A stretch of 64,000 nucleotides of DNA from Caulobacter mirabilis. Its GTDB lineage: Bacteria; Pseudomonadota; Alphaproteobacteria; Caulobacterales; Caulobacteraceae. The notes beneath the pieces are model-generated. The model saw only the letters and a program-made list of their open reading frames with translations, did no database searches and had not been told where the DNA came from. Location: positions 1 to 64,000 of the forward strand of contig NZ_CP024201.1 of the NCBI RefSeq assembly GCF_002749615.1, read 5' to 3'. Of the stretch, positions 24,728-33,798 are shown one piece after another. A program made the position numbers and the translations under genes. The stretch's first letter is position 1; every line of letters begins with the position of its first letter.

Positions 24728-26392
24728 CTATTTCCGCTGAGCCGCGGTGGCGTCGCGGGCGGCCTTGAACTCGGACCCCGCCGCCCATTCCGGCCAGGCG
24801 CCGGAGTTGGCCAGGGTGCGGCCCAGGCCGTAGATCAGCTCGATGTCGGCGACGATGCCGTCCATCTTCCAGCTGTCGGACCATTCGTCGGCCGGCTGGT
24901 GGTAGGCGTCGGCGCGATACTTGTCGCTGGCCGCCTTGCCGGCTGCGACGCCGCCGTCGATCAGGTCCTCGCCCGAGCCGAACGAGATCGCCGGCACGCC
25001 GCGCTTGGCGAACGGGAAGTGGTCCGAGCGGAAGAAGTAGCCGGCCTCCGGCGCGGGATCCGGCGAATAGACCCGGCCGCGCTTGGTCCCTTCGGCGATC
25101 AGCATGTCCAGCAGGTCCAGCTTGGCGTTGCCGGAGATGGTGAAGTCCTTGGCCGCGCCCGACGGGTCGAGCGCGTCGGTGTTCAGCACGCCCACGGTCT
25201 TGGCCAGCGGGAAGATCGGGTTGTTGGCGTAGTACTCCGAGCCCAGCAGCCCCTTCTCCTCGGCCGTCACCCACAGGAAGGCGACCGAGCGGTCGGTCGG
25301 CGGGTTGGACTTGTACAGCCGGGCCAGCTCGAGCAGGGCGGCGGTGCCGGTCGCGTTGTCGACGGCGCCGTTGTAGATCGCGTCGCCCTTGGCGTCCGGC
25401 AGGCCGACGCCCAGGTGGTCCCAGTGGGCGGTGTAGAGCACGGTCTCGTTCGGCCGCGTCGCGCCCGGGACCAGGCCGATCACGTTCTTGCTGACGATGA
25501 CCTCGTGCTTGACCTTGTAGTCGCCCGACAGGGTCACGCCCTTCAGCGCCACCGGCTTGAAGTCGCGCGTCTGGGCCTGCTTCTTCAAGGTCTCGTAGTC
25601 GAAGCCGGCGGCCTTCAGCCAGGCGGCGGCGACATCGCGCTGCACCCAGCCCTCGACCGGGGCGTGCGCTTCGGACGGCGTCTTGCGGACGATGTCGAAC
25701 ATCGCGTTGGTATTGGAGTTCTTGACCGTCGCCCAGCCGTAGGAGGCCGGCGCGGTCTCATGGACCACGATGAAGCCCAGCGCGCCCTGGCGCGCGGCCT
25801 CCTCGTACTTGTAGGTCCAGCGGCCGTAGTAGGTCATGGCCTTGCCGCCGAAGTCGCCCTGGCCGGTCTCGAAGTCGGCGTCGTTGATCAGGACCAGGAC
25901 GATCTTGCCCTTCAGGTCCATGCCCTTGAAGTCGTCCCAGTTCCGCTCCGGCGCCTTGATGCCATAGCCGGCGAAGACCACGGGGGCGTTGGCGAAGGTC
26001 ACCTTGTCGACATTGGTCTGGGCGGCGCGGATGGCCACTTCCTCGCCCTGGGTCAAGGGCGCCGACTTGCCGTTGATGCTGACGCTGAGGGTCGGCTTGC
26101 CGACGATCTCGAAGCGGGCCAGCGGCACGTCCTGGGTGTAGAGGCGCTTGCCGTCCTTGGTCTCGCCGCCCGGCTGGACGCCGATCTTCTCGAGCTGCTG
26201 AACCAGATAGTCGATGGTCTTGGTCTCGCCCGCGGTCGCGGGACCGCGCCCCTCGAACTCGTCGGACGACAGGACCTTGATATCGGTCGTCAGCCGCGTG
26301 GCGTCGGGCATCGGCGCCGGCGGCGACACGGCCAACGCCGACATCGGCGCGAAACAGATCGCGGCGGCCGCGACGAGCAGAGACTTTTTCAT
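24728..26392 (-). CDS. Secreted M28 family zinc aminopeptidase with PA insert
   Basis: A 554-residue exported peptidase. Signal peptide at 1-21 (ICFAPMSALA). A PA domain is inserted at about 130-260. The M28 catalytic core carries the two-zinc ligands in AHWDHLG, GAVDNATGTAAL (bridging Asp), VTAEEKGLLGS (catalytic Glu), NTDALDPSG and SDHFPFAKRGVPA. It should release N-terminal amino acids from peptides in the periplasm or outside. It is upstream of sdaA on the same strand, so peptide-derived serine could be deaminated, though co-transcription is uncertain because of the hairpin. Confidence 0.93.
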   Translation of the reverse strand: MKKSLLVAAAAICFAPMSALAVSPPAPMPDATRLTTDIKVLSSDEFEGRGPATAGETKTIDYLVQQLEKIGVQPGGETKDGKRLYTQDVPLARFEIVGKPTLSVSINGKSAPLTQGEEVAIRAAQTNVDKVTFANAPVVFAGYGIKAPERNWDDFKGMDLKGKIVLVLINDADFETGQGDFGGKAMTYYGRWTYKYEEAARQGALGFIVVHETAPASYGWATVKNSNTNAMFDIVRKTPSEAHAPVEGWVQRDVAAAWLKAAGFDYETLKKQAQTRDFKPVALKGVTLSGDYKVKHEVIVSKNVIGLVPGATRPNETVLYTAHWDHLGVGLPDAKGDAIYNGAVDNATGTAALLELARLYKSNPPTDRSVAFLWVTAEEKGLLGSEYYANNPIFPLAKTVGVLNTDALDPSGAAKDFTISGNAKLDLLDMLIAEGTKRGRVYSPDPAPEAGYFFRSDHFPFAKRGVPAISFGSGEDLIDGGVAAGKAASDKYRADAYHQPADEWSDSWKMDGIVADIELIYGLGRTLANSGAWPEWAAGSEFKAARDATAAQRK

Positions 26393-26480
26393 GGAACGGC
26401 GCTCTTCCCAGCAATGTTTTTTGCGGGCGGAACCTATCCCCGGGGAAGCCCTTTCGCCAAGGCTGTTTCCAGGGGCCGTT

Positions 26481-27212
26481 TCAGAGGGTCAGGCCGCCGT
26501 CCACGATCAGGGTCTGGCCGGTGACATAGGACGCCAGCGGCGAGGCCAGGAACAGCACCGCGCCGGCCATGTCCTCCGGCTGCCCGAGCCGCCCGAGCGG
26601 GATGCCGCGCAAGGCGCCGGCCAGGCGTTCGGGGTTCTCGGTGGTGACCTTGGTCAGCTTGGTGTCGACCAGCCCCGGCGCCACGCCGTTCACGCGGACG
26701 CCGTCCGTGGCCCAGGCCTGGCCCAGCGTCTTGGTCAGGGCGACCGCGCCGGCCTTGGAGGCGTTGTAGGCCGGATTGCCGCGCGTGGCGTGATAGGCCG
26801 CCGTCGAGCTGATGGTGACAATGGCGCCACCCGACGCTTTCAGCGCCTCATGGAACTTGAGCGCGCAGGCCATCAGGCTGTCCAGGTTGACTCCGACCAC
26901 CTTGCGGAAGCCGTCCATCTGGAACTCGCCTTTCTTGTAGAGCACCGTCCCCTGGGCCAGGACGAGGACGTCCAGCCCGTCGAACGGCGCGGGCGCGGCC
27001 TCGACCTGGGCGTTGTCGGAAGCATCCACCTGGAAGAAGGACAGACCGGAAAGGTCCGAGCCGTCCTCGGCGCGATAGTCGGCCTGAGGTCGAGTACCCC
27101 AGACGGCGACCTGGGCTCCGCGCTTGCGGAACCCGTGCGCAACGCCGTTGCCGATGCCGCTGGTGCCGCCCACGATCAGCACGCGCTTGCCGGTGAAATC
27201 CAGGTCGTTCAT
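26481..27212 (-). CDS. SDR family NAD(P)-dependent oxidoreductase
   Basis: Classical short-chain dehydrogenase of 243 residues: GGTSGIGNG for cofactor binding, ALAQGT-type NAG replacement (LAQGTVLYKK), catalytic Ser in ISSTAAYHATRG, and YNASK for the Tyr-Lys pair. The C-terminus SPLASYVTGQTLIVDGG is standard. It acts on an unknown hydroxy or keto substrate. It is divergent from the 334-residue GST-like gene, separated by 71 bases. Confidence 0.9.
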   Translation of the reverse strand: MNDLDFTGKRVLIVGGTSGIGNGVAHGFRKRGAQVAVWGTRPQADYRAEDGSDLSGLSFFQVDASDNAQVEAAPAPFDGLDVLVLAQGTVLYKKGEFQMDGFRKVVGVNLDSLMACALKFHEALKASGGAIVTISSTAAYHATRGNPAYNASKAGAVALTKTLGQAWATDGVRVNGVAPGLVDTKLTKVTTENPERLAGALRGIPLGRLGQPEDMAGAVLFLASPLASYVTGQTLIVDGGLTL

Positions 27213-27283
27213 CGCTTCCTCTCTTCCGTCCCGGCCGTGGACCGCGCAGAGTACCCGCCGGTAACCAGCGGGGAGGCTCGGAA

Positions 27284-28288
27284 ATGTACCGTCTGCACGG
27301 CGGCCTTGGTTCGCCCTATTCGATGAAGATGCGGGCGCTGATGCGCTATCGGCGCCTGCCTCACGTCTGGCTTAGCATGGGTGACCCGGCGACAGCGCAA
27401 GCCCTGTTTTCCAAGGTGAAGGCCCCGGTGATCCCGGTTCTGGAACTCCCCGACGGCGTGGTGATGAACGACTCCACGCCGCTGGTCTTCGAGCTGGAAC
27501 GCCGCCACCCCGGCGAGCGGTCGGTGATCCCTGGCGATCCGGCCATGGCCTTCCTGGCCTATCTGCTCGAGGACATGGCCGACGAGTGGGGCACCAAGCT
27601 GATGTTCCACTACCGCTGGTTCCGCGAGCGCGACCAGAAGCAGCTGAGCGAATGGCTGGCCTTCGATCGTCTGCATGGCCGAGGGCGCGGCAAGGTCGAG
27701 GGCGCCGCGGCGATGTTCCGCGAACGCCAGGTCGGCCGTATGGCGCTGGTCGGCTGCACGCCGCAGAACGCGTCGATCATCGAGGCGACGGCCGAGCGGA
27801 TCTTCGCCCTGCTCGACGCCCACGCTCTCGATGGCCAATACCTGTTCGGGTCCCGACCGTCGTTCGCCGACTTCGCCTGGATGGGCCAGCTGTCGCAGTT
27901 GGCGGTCGATCCGACGCCGCATGATCTCATGCGGGAGACCGCGCCCTATCTGATGCGGTGGCTGGCGATCCTGGACGACGCCTCGGGGCTGGAGGGCGAG
28001 TGGGCCGATCCCGCGGCGCCCCTGCCCGCCGCGACGACCGGCCTGCTGACCCTGGCCGGCGAGGTCTATTTCCCGTTCCTGCTGGCCAACGCCGCTGCGG
28101 CGGCGCGGGGCGACGAGACCTTCGAGGTCGAGCTGCTCGGTCGACCGTATGCTCAGGGGACCTTCAAGTACCAGGTCAAATGCCTGGTCGAGCTCCGGGC
28201 CGCCTGGGGCGCGCTGCCAGAGGACGCCAAGGCGCAGGCGCGGCCGGTCCTGGACGCGGCGGGGTGTCTGGAAGCGTTGGGCGGGTGA
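27284..28288 (+). CDS. Glutathione S-transferase family protein, long form
   Basis: A 334-residue protein, about 100 residues longer than usual GSTs. The N-terminal domain (about 1-85) has YRLHGGLGSPYSMKMRALMRY, with Ser/Tyr in place of a catalytic Cys, and VIPVLELPDG; the helical C-terminal domain includes ANTCSGP-like YLFGSRPSFADFAWMGQLSQ, the N-capping box. The extra C-terminal part (about 230-334) is helical and lacks a recognised motif. Convergent with the D-amino-acid enzyme gene and separated by a palindrome. Confidence 0.82.
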   Translation: MYRLHGGLGSPYSMKMRALMRYRRLPHVWLSMGDPATAQALFSKVKAPVIPVLELPDGVVMNDSTPLVFELERRHPGERSVIPGDPAMAFLAYLLEDMADEWGTKLMFHYRWFRERDQKQLSEWLAFDRLHGRGRGKVEGAAAMFRERQVGRMALVGCTPQNASIIEATAERIFALLDAHALDGQYLFGSRPSFADFAWMGQLSQLAVDPTPHDLMRETAPYLMRWLAILDDASGLEGEWADPAAPLPAATTGLLTLAGEVYFPFLLANAAAAARGDETFEVELLGRPYAQGTFKYQVKCLVELRAAWGALPEDAKAQARPVLDAAGCLEALGG

Positions 28289-28291
28289 CAC

Positions 28292-28372
28292 GGGGACATG
28301 CTCCGCGCAGCGGTGCGTGTCCCATGCCTCGATGCTTGAACGGGGACACGCACCCTGCGGGAGCATGTCCCC
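28292..28372. repeat. Long imperfect palindrome between convergent genes (copy 3)
   Basis: The left arm at 28292-28323 and right arm at 28342-28372 are almost fully complementary (GGGGACATGCTCC against GGAGCATGTCCCC and GGTGCGTGTCCC against GGGGACACGCACC), with an 18-base loop. It fills the gap between the convergent GST and D-amino-acid enzyme genes. Its sequence is unlike the other two palindromes. Confidence 0.8.
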
Positions 28373-28377
28373 CGGCC

Positions 28378-29547
28378 TCAGCTCACCCGCCGCGCGTCGA
28401 TCGGCCAGCGTTCCCAGGAGCCATCCTCGGCCACGACGTGCAGGGCGTCATAGAGGTTGATGGTCGGGTCACAATGGCCGATCTGCAGCCAGACTAGGTC
28501 CCCCGCCTTCGGCGCCTCGGCCGGCCAGGGCGCGCCCACGTCGGCGTCCAGATTGTCCACGGCCTCGACGAAGCTCCCGCCCTTGAGCATCGGGATCGCC
28601 GAGGGATCCAGGATCATGCCGTGCTCGTCGCCCATCGGCCGCCACAGCGCGCCCTTGGCCGCCCCGGCGACCACCCGGGCCGGAGGACCGTCCACGGCCA
28701 TCGCCTTGAAGCCGGCGTCTATGGTGACGTGGCTCTTGTGGTTGGCGGAGATCGCGCTCGCCACGACGAACAGCGAGGCTTCGAACGGCCAGCCGCCCTC
28801 AGGCGCGCCGCAGTCCTCGTACTCGACGTCCATGAAGGCGTAGGAGCCGGCCTGGAGCTCGGTGAAGACGCCCGACGCCAGGTCCCAGGCGTGGGTGCCG
28901 GTGCCGCCGCCGGTGACGACGCCCGGCGCCAGGTCGGCGGCGCGCAGGTCCGCGACCAGCCCCGCCAGCATCCGGAACACGCCTTCGTCGGCCGCCTTGC
29001 GCGCCGGCACGTCCGAGAGATGTTGCAGGTGCCCCGCGTAGGCCTGGATGCCCGCATAGTTCAGGCCCTCGGTGTCCGCCGCGAGCCGGGCGAGCTCCAG
29101 AATTCGGGAGGGATGGGCGCCGGTCCGGTGCGTGCCGGGGTCGACATCTATGACGCAGTCCAGGACGGCGCCGGCGGTGCGGGCGGCCTCGCCCAGCCGT
29201 TCGATCTGCTCGGCGCTGTCGACCGTCGCCCCGATCCGGGCGCCGCCGACGGCCAGGGCGGCCAGGCGGTGCGCGCCCCAGGGCGCGTGCGGCGCGGTGA
29301 CCAGGATGTCGGAGATCCCGCCTCGGGCGAAGGCCTCCGCCTCGCCGACCGTCTGGGCGCAAAGGCCCACGGCGCCGGTCTCGACCTGCTGTCGGCCGAG
29401 CGTCGAGCATTTGTGCGTCTTGCCGTGCGCCCGCAACCGCACGCCGGCCAGATCGCAGAGGCGCTGCATGGCGTCCAGGTTCCGGTCCAGCGCCGAGCGC
29501 CGGACCACGAGGAGGGGCGTCTGCGGAGGAACGAAACCCGGGATCAT
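28378..29547 (-). CDS. DSD1-family PLP enzyme (D-serine dehydratase/D-threonine aldolase type)
   Basis: A 389-residue fold-type III PLP enzyme. An alanine-racemase-like barrel carries the PLP lysine in RAHGKTHKC near residue 43, and the C-terminal domain has the metal-binding His-x-Cys in IGHCDPTINLYD, shared by eukaryotic-type D-serine dehydratases and D-threonine aldolases. The expected product is pyruvate plus ammonia from D-serine, or glycine plus acetaldehyde from D-threonine. Its ATG overlaps the stop of the threonine dehydratase gene by one base (TGATG), which implies coupled translation. Confidence 0.9.
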   Translation of the reverse strand: MIPGFVPPQTPLLVVRRSALDRNLDAMQRLCDLAGVRLRAHGKTHKCSTLGRQQVETGAVGLCAQTVGEAEAFARGGISDILVTAPHAPWGAHRLAALAVGGARIGATVDSAEQIERLGEAARTAGAVLDCVIDVDPGTHRTGAHPSRILELARLAADTEGLNYAGIQAYAGHLQHLSDVPARKAADEGVFRMLAGLVADLRAADLAPGVVTGGGTGTHAWDLASGVFTELQAGSYAFMDVEYEDCGAPEGGWPFEASLFVVASAISANHKSHVTIDAGFKAMAVDGPPARVVAGAAKGALWRPMGDEHGMILDPSAIPMLKGGSFVEAVDNLDADVGAPWPAEAPKAGDLVWLQIGHCDPTINLYDALHVVAEDGSWERWPIDARRVS

Positions 29548-30527
29548 CAGATCTCTCCGGCCAGGATGCGGGCGAACAGCCCAGGATCGATGTTGCCGCC
29601 CGACAGCACGACGCCGACGGTGGCCGTCTCCGCGTCGACCGCGCCCGACAGCAGGGCCGCCAAACCGACCGCGCCGCCGGGCTCGATGACCAGCTTCAGG
29701 GTCGTGTAGGCATAGCGGATGGCCTCGGCGACCTCGGCGTCGGTGACGGTCGCCACGCCGTCGAGGTTGCCTTGGTTGATCGGGAAGGTGATCGCCCCGG
29801 GCGAGGGCGACTGCAGCGCGTCGCAGATGCCGCGGGCGTCCGGCGAAATGATCTCGCGCCGGCCGCTTTCCAGCGAGCGGCGGGTGTCGTCGAAGTCCGC
29901 CGGCTCCACGCCCAGCACACCGGTGTGCTTGGACAGCGCCTTCACCGCGGTGGAGACGCCGGCGATCAGGCCGCCGCCGCCGACCGGCGCCAGCACCACG
30001 TCCAGCCGCGCGCCGACGGCCTCGGCCTGGCGGACCAGTTCCAGGCCGACGGTGCCCTGGCCGGCGATGATATCGACGTCGTCGAACGGCCAGACGATGG
30101 TCATGCCGCGTTCCTGCGCGATCCCCTGGGTGATCGCCTCGCGGTCCTCGGTGTAGCGGTCGTAGTGGATGACCTCCGCGCCGTAGGCCCGCGTGTTGGC
30201 CACCTTCATCGCAGGAGCGTCCTGCGGCATCACGATCACCGCCGGCGCGCCCAGCATCCGCGCGGCCAGGGCGACGCCCTGGGCATGGTTGCCTGACGAG
30301 CAGGCGACGACCCCCCGCGCGCGCTGTTCGTCGGTGAGCTGAGCGATCTTGTTCATCGCCCCGCGGAACTTGAACGCCCCGCCGCGCTGCAGCGTCTCGG
30401 GTTTCAGAAGGACCCGAGCCCCCAGCTGATCATTGAGCGCCGGGCTCTCGATCAGCGGCGTCTTGACGGCCAGGCCGTCCAGGCGGGCGGCGGCGGCTTC
30501 GATATCGGCGAATGCGACGGTGCTCAT
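29547..30527 (-). CDS. Threonine/serine dehydratase (no ACT domain)
   Basis: A 326-residue fold-type II PLP enzyme. The PLP lysine is in GGAFKFRGA, with CSSGNHAQG for the substrate loop and GGGGLIAG for phosphate binding. The late phrase EPGGAVGLAALLSG is typical. There is no regulatory domain, unlike the deaminase at 1734-2936, so it is likely catabolic. ATG 30527 has GGAGAGGAG upstream. It is the first gene of a pair with the DSD1-type enzyme and is divergent from the M20 amidohydrolase; together they suggest catabolism of D- and L-hydroxy amino acids. Confidence 0.92.
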   Translation of the reverse strand: MSTVAFADIEAAAARLDGLAVKTPLIESPALNDQLGARVLLKPETLQRGGAFKFRGAMNKIAQLTDEQRARGVVACSSGNHAQGVALAARMLGAPAVIVMPQDAPAMKVANTRAYGAEVIHYDRYTEDREAITQGIAQERGMTIVWPFDDVDIIAGQGTVGLELVRQAEAVGARLDVVLAPVGGGGLIAGVSTAVKALSKHTGVLGVEPADFDDTRRSLESGRREIISPDARGICDALQSPSPGAITFPINQGNLDGVATVTDAEVAEAIRYAYTTLKLVIEPGGAVGLAALLSGAVDAETATVGVVLSGGNIDPGLFARILAGEI

Positions 30528-30593
30528 GGCTCCTCTCCTAGACCCGCGCCGCGAAAAGCGCGACGGTGGCCGCGCTGATTTCCGGAGTCTTTC

Positions 30594-31814
30594 ATGAACG
30601 CCCTGACCATCGACCGCGAAGGCTGGACCGCCGCCGGCGACGCCCAACTCCACGACGCCATCGAGCTGCGTCGCTCGATCCATATGGAGCCGGAGTTGGG
30701 GCTGCACCTGCCGAAGACGACCGAGAAGGTGCTCAAGGCGCTCGAAGGCCTGCCGCTGGAAATCCGTCAGGGACCGTCGACCACCGGGGTGCTGGCCATC
30801 CTGCGCGGCTCGCCGAACGGCCGGACAGTCCTGCTGCGCGGCGACATGGACGCCCTGCCGCTGACCGAGGACACCGGTCTGGACTTCTCGTCCAAGGTCC
30901 AGGGCGCGATGCACGCCTGCGGCCACGACACCCATGTCGCCATGCTGGCGGGCGCCGCCAAAGCCCTGTGCGCAAAACGCGACCAGCTGAACGGCACGGT
31001 GATGTTCATGTTCCAGCCGGGCGAGGAAGGGCATCACGGCGCCCGCTTCATGCTGGAGGACGGTCTGATCGACCCCCTCCCCGACGCCGCCTTCGCGCTG
31101 CACATCTCGCCGAACATGCCGACCGGCGTGTTCGCGGGCCGGGCCGGCGCGCTGCTGGCTTCGTCCGACGTGATCGATATCCGGGTGGTCGGCGCCGGCG
31201 GCCATGCCTCCACGCCCCAGGACGCCAACGACCCGATCCCGGTCGCCTGCGAGATCGTCCAGGCGCTGCAGACCTTCGTCACCCGCAAGATCTCGGTGTT
31301 CGACCCGGCGGTGATCACCATCGCCCAGATCGTCGCCGGCACGACCAACAACATCATCCCCGAGGACGCCCATATGAAGGGCACCCTGCGGACGCTGTCG
31401 GAGGCCACCCGCGAGAAGGCGCATGAAGGCATCCGCCGCGTCGCCGCCCATGTCGCCGCCGCCCACGGCTGCACCGCCGAGGTTCATATCGAGCGCGGCT
31501 TCCCGGTGACCGTCTGCACGCCCAAGGAGGTCGAGCTGGCCGAGCGCACCGCCAAGGCGCTCTACGGCGATGGCGCCTGGATGACCATGCCGGCGCCGTT
31601 CATGGGGGCGGAGGACTTTTCCTATGTCCTGCAGAAGGCGCCGGGCGCGATGGCCTTCCTGGGGGCGGCCCCGGTCGGCGCGGGCGGCGACTGGCGCGCC
31701 TGCTGCGCCCTGCACTCCAACCGCATGACCCTGGACGAGCAGGTGATGGCGCGCGGAATCGCGATGCACTGCGCCTTCGCCGAGGCCGTTCTGGCGGGAG
31801 CCCTGTCGGACTAG
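30594..31814 (+). CDS. M20 family amidohydrolase (hippurate hydrolase-like)
   Basis: Cytosolic metallo-amidohydrolase of 406 residues. Metal-site motifs are visible: RGDMDALP, HACGHDTHVAML, the catalytic EE in QPGEEGHHGARFML, and the late GAEDFSY. The dimerisation domain sits at about 190-310. It should cleave N-acyl or aryl-amino acid amides such as hippurate or N-acetyl amino acids. Divergent from the dehydratase pair and convergent with the tad locus, with nine bases to tadC. Confidence 0.92.
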   Translation: MNALTIDREGWTAAGDAQLHDAIELRRSIHMEPELGLHLPKTTEKVLKALEGLPLEIRQGPSTTGVLAILRGSPNGRTVLLRGDMDALPLTEDTGLDFSSKVQGAMHACGHDTHVAMLAGAAKALCAKRDQLNGTVMFMFQPGEEGHHGARFMLEDGLIDPLPDAAFALHISPNMPTGVFAGRAGALLASSDVIDIRVVGAGGHASTPQDANDPIPVACEIVQALQTFVTRKISVFDPAVITIAQIVAGTTNNIIPEDAHMKGTLRTLSEATREKAHEGIRRVAAHVAAAHGCTAEVHIERGFPVTVCTPKEVELAERTAKALYGDGAWMTMPAPFMGAEDFSYVLQKAPGAMAFLGAAPVGAGGDWRACCALHSNRMTLDEQVMARGIAMHCAFAEAVLAGALSD

Positions 31815-31823
31815 GCCGGCGCG

Positions 31824-32801
31824 CTAGCGCGAGAGGGTGTCCTGGACCTTGATGATCGCCGGGCCCAGGATCACCATGAACAGGACCGGCAGGAAGAACA
31901 GGATCATCGGCACGGTCAGCTTGGCCGGCAGCGCCGCGGCCTTCTTCTCGGCCGCGGCGAGACGCAGTTCGCGGTTCTCCTTGGCCATCACCCGCAGAGC
32001 CGCGCCCAGCGGCGTGCCGTAGCGCTCCGCCTGGATCATCGCCGTGGCCACCGCCTTCACGCCCGGATGGTTCGTCCGCTTGGCCAGGCCCTCGTAGGCC
32101 TGGCGACGGTCCGGCAGATAGCTGAGCTCGGCGGTCAGCAGGGTCAGCTCCTCGGCCAGCTCGATCGAGGCCCCGCCGACTTCGCCGGAGACCTTCTGGA
32201 TCGCGGCCTCGATCGACATGCCGCTCTCGACGCAGATCAGCAGCAGATCAAGCGCGTCGGGGAAGGCCGAGACGATCGACTCTCGCCGCTTCTGAGCGAT
32301 GTTCGAGACGTAGAGGTTGGGCGCGTAGTAGCCGAGCACCATGGCGCCGACGCAGAACGTCACCTTGCTCATCGTCGGCAGGCCGAAGCCGTTGATCAGG
32401 AACAGGTAGAAGGCCGTCAGGGCGAAGAACACGAACGGCGCCAGAAACCGGAAGAAGTAGAAGGCGCTGATCGGCTTGGGACCGCGGAAGCCGGCCTGGG
32501 CGAGCTTTTCCGCGACCTTGGGATCCTCCAACAGCCGCGACAGCTGGAGGCGCTCGTTGACCTTCTTGTAGAGGCCGGAATCGACCTGCCGGATGCTCGA
32601 TCCGCCGGTCTTCTGGGCGATGGCCTCGCGGGAGCGGCGGCGCAGCTCCTCGCGGCGATTGGCGACCGACTTGAGACGCCCCTCCAGACCCTGAGTCCGC
32701 ATCATCGGCGAGGCCAGGGTCAGGATGGTGGCGAAGACCACGATGGCGACGAAGGCCGCCAGCAGGTTGTCCGGGTCGACGATCGCTTCGACGAGATTCA
32801 T
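31824..32801 (-). CDS. tadC: Type II secretion F-domain protein TadC (CpaH)
   Basis: Inner-membrane platform protein of the Flp pilus, 325 residues. TM segments lie near the N-terminus (about 12-30), around 120-155 and at the C-terminus (about 295-320). The T2SSF domain lies at about 170-290 with FPDALDLLLICVESGMSIEAA, the cytoplasmic helical bundle that meets the CpaF ATPase. It is the last gene of the minus-strand pilA-cpa operon, 10 bases after tadB, and is normal in length. Confidence 0.93.
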   Translation of the reverse strand: MNLVEAIVDPDNLLAAFVAIVVFATILTLASPMMRTQGLEGRLKSVANRREELRRRSREAIAQKTGGSSIRQVDSGLYKKVNERLQLSRLLEDPKVAEKLAQAGFRGPKPISAFYFFRFLAPFVFFALTAFYLFLINGFGLPTMSKVTFCVGAMVLGYYAPNLYVSNIAQKRRESIVSAFPDALDLLLICVESGMSIEAAIQKVSGEVGGASIELAEELTLLTAELSYLPDRRQAYEGLAKRTNHPGVKAVATAMIQAERYGTPLGAALRVMAKENRELRLAAAEKKAAALPAKLTVPMILFFLPVLFMVILGPAIIKVQDTLSR

Positions 32802-32811
32802 CGCCCCCGCC

Positions 32812-33795
32812 CTAGAACTTGAAGTTGATCATCTTGCGCATCACGAAGATGCCCAGCCCCATCCAGAACGCCGCCGCCAGCAGCATCAGCTGTCCGCGCG
32901 GGTCGCTGTACATCGGAGCCATGTAGGTCGGCGTCGTCAGGGTGATCATCACCACCACGCCCGGCGGCAGCGAACCGATGATGAAGGCCGATGCAACCGC
33001 CTCGGACGACAGCGCCTTGATCTTCTCGCGCATCATCTTCCGGGCGCGCAGCACCGTCGAAAGGTTGTTCAGCGCCTCGGCGAGGTTGCCCCCGGCCTTC
33101 TGCTGGATGGCCAACACGATGGCGAAGAAGCGCAGCTCGCTGGTCGGCATGCGCTCGTACATCTTGTCCAGCGCTTGCTCGACGGTCAGGCCCATGCTGA
33201 CGTTCTCGACCATGGTGCGGAACTCGCCGCCCAGAGGCTCGGGACTCTCGCGCCCGATGATCTTGAAACAGTCGTGGACCGGCAGACCCGACTTGATGCC
33301 GCGGACGATGATGTCGATGGCGTCGGAAAAGGCTTCCGTGAACTTCTTGATCCGGCGCTTGGCCAGGAAGCTGACCGCCCAGCGCGGCAAGCCCAGGCCG
33401 GCGGCGAAGGCGGCGCCCAGCGCGATCAGCGGCTTCTGGGTGACCAGCAGCAGCAGCATCCCGACGATCAGCCCGAAGACCAGGCTGACGATCCAGAACC
33501 CCCTCACCGAGAGTTTCAGGTCCGCCTGCTGCAGGCGAGCGGCGATCGCCAGGGTGGCCTTCTTCTGCTGCTTGTCCTGGTCGCGCAGCGTCCTCAGGAT
33601 CTGCTTTCGCCGGGTCTCCTGGCTGCTGGCCGCCTGAGCGGCGACCCGACCGCGGCCCCGCTCGACCGAAGGCGCGGCGACAATGGCCTGGGCGCGCTTG
33701 ATCGCCTTGGCGTCGGCCGAGCCGCCGCCGGCGAAGGCGAATCCAAGGCCCGCCACGGTAATGAAGGCCAGGACGGCGACGAGGATGGTCAGCAT
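32812..33795 (-). CDS. tadB: Type II secretion F-domain protein TadB (CpaG)
   Basis: Partner of TadC in the Flp pilus base, 327 residues. It has an N-terminal TM helix (about 2-22), two central helices (about 105-150), the T2SSF domain (about 160-290; DAIDIIVRGIKSGLPVHDCF) and C-terminal helices. Three bases separate it from the cpaF stop. TadB and TadC are homologous and probably act as a heteromeric platform that transmits ATPase motion to pilin assembly. Confidence 0.93.
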   Translation of the reverse strand: MLTILVAVLAFITVAGLGFAFAGGGSADAKAIKRAQAIVAAPSVERGRGRVAAQAASSQETRRKQILRTLRDQDKQQKKATLAIAARLQQADLKLSVRGFWIVSLVFGLIVGMLLLLVTQKPLIALGAAFAAGLGLPRWAVSFLAKRRIKKFTEAFSDAIDIIVRGIKSGLPVHDCFKIIGRESPEPLGGEFRTMVENVSMGLTVEQALDKMYERMPTSELRFFAIVLAIQQKAGGNLAEALNNLSTVLRARKMMREKIKALSSEAVASAFIIGSLPPGVVVMITLTTPTYMAPMYSDPRGQLMLLAAAFWMGLGIFVMRKMINFKF

Positions 33796-33798
33796 CGC

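Noticed and set aside
26395..26420. GGAAC-N17-TGTT upstream of the M28 peptidase region
   Set aside because: The -10 has a mismatch and the direction is opposite to the neighbouring gene; no start codon follows.
23267..26524. Open plus-strand frame of more than 1000 codons opposite sdaA and the M28 peptidase
   Set aside because: Antisense artefact of high GC; both minus-strand genes have full family motifs.
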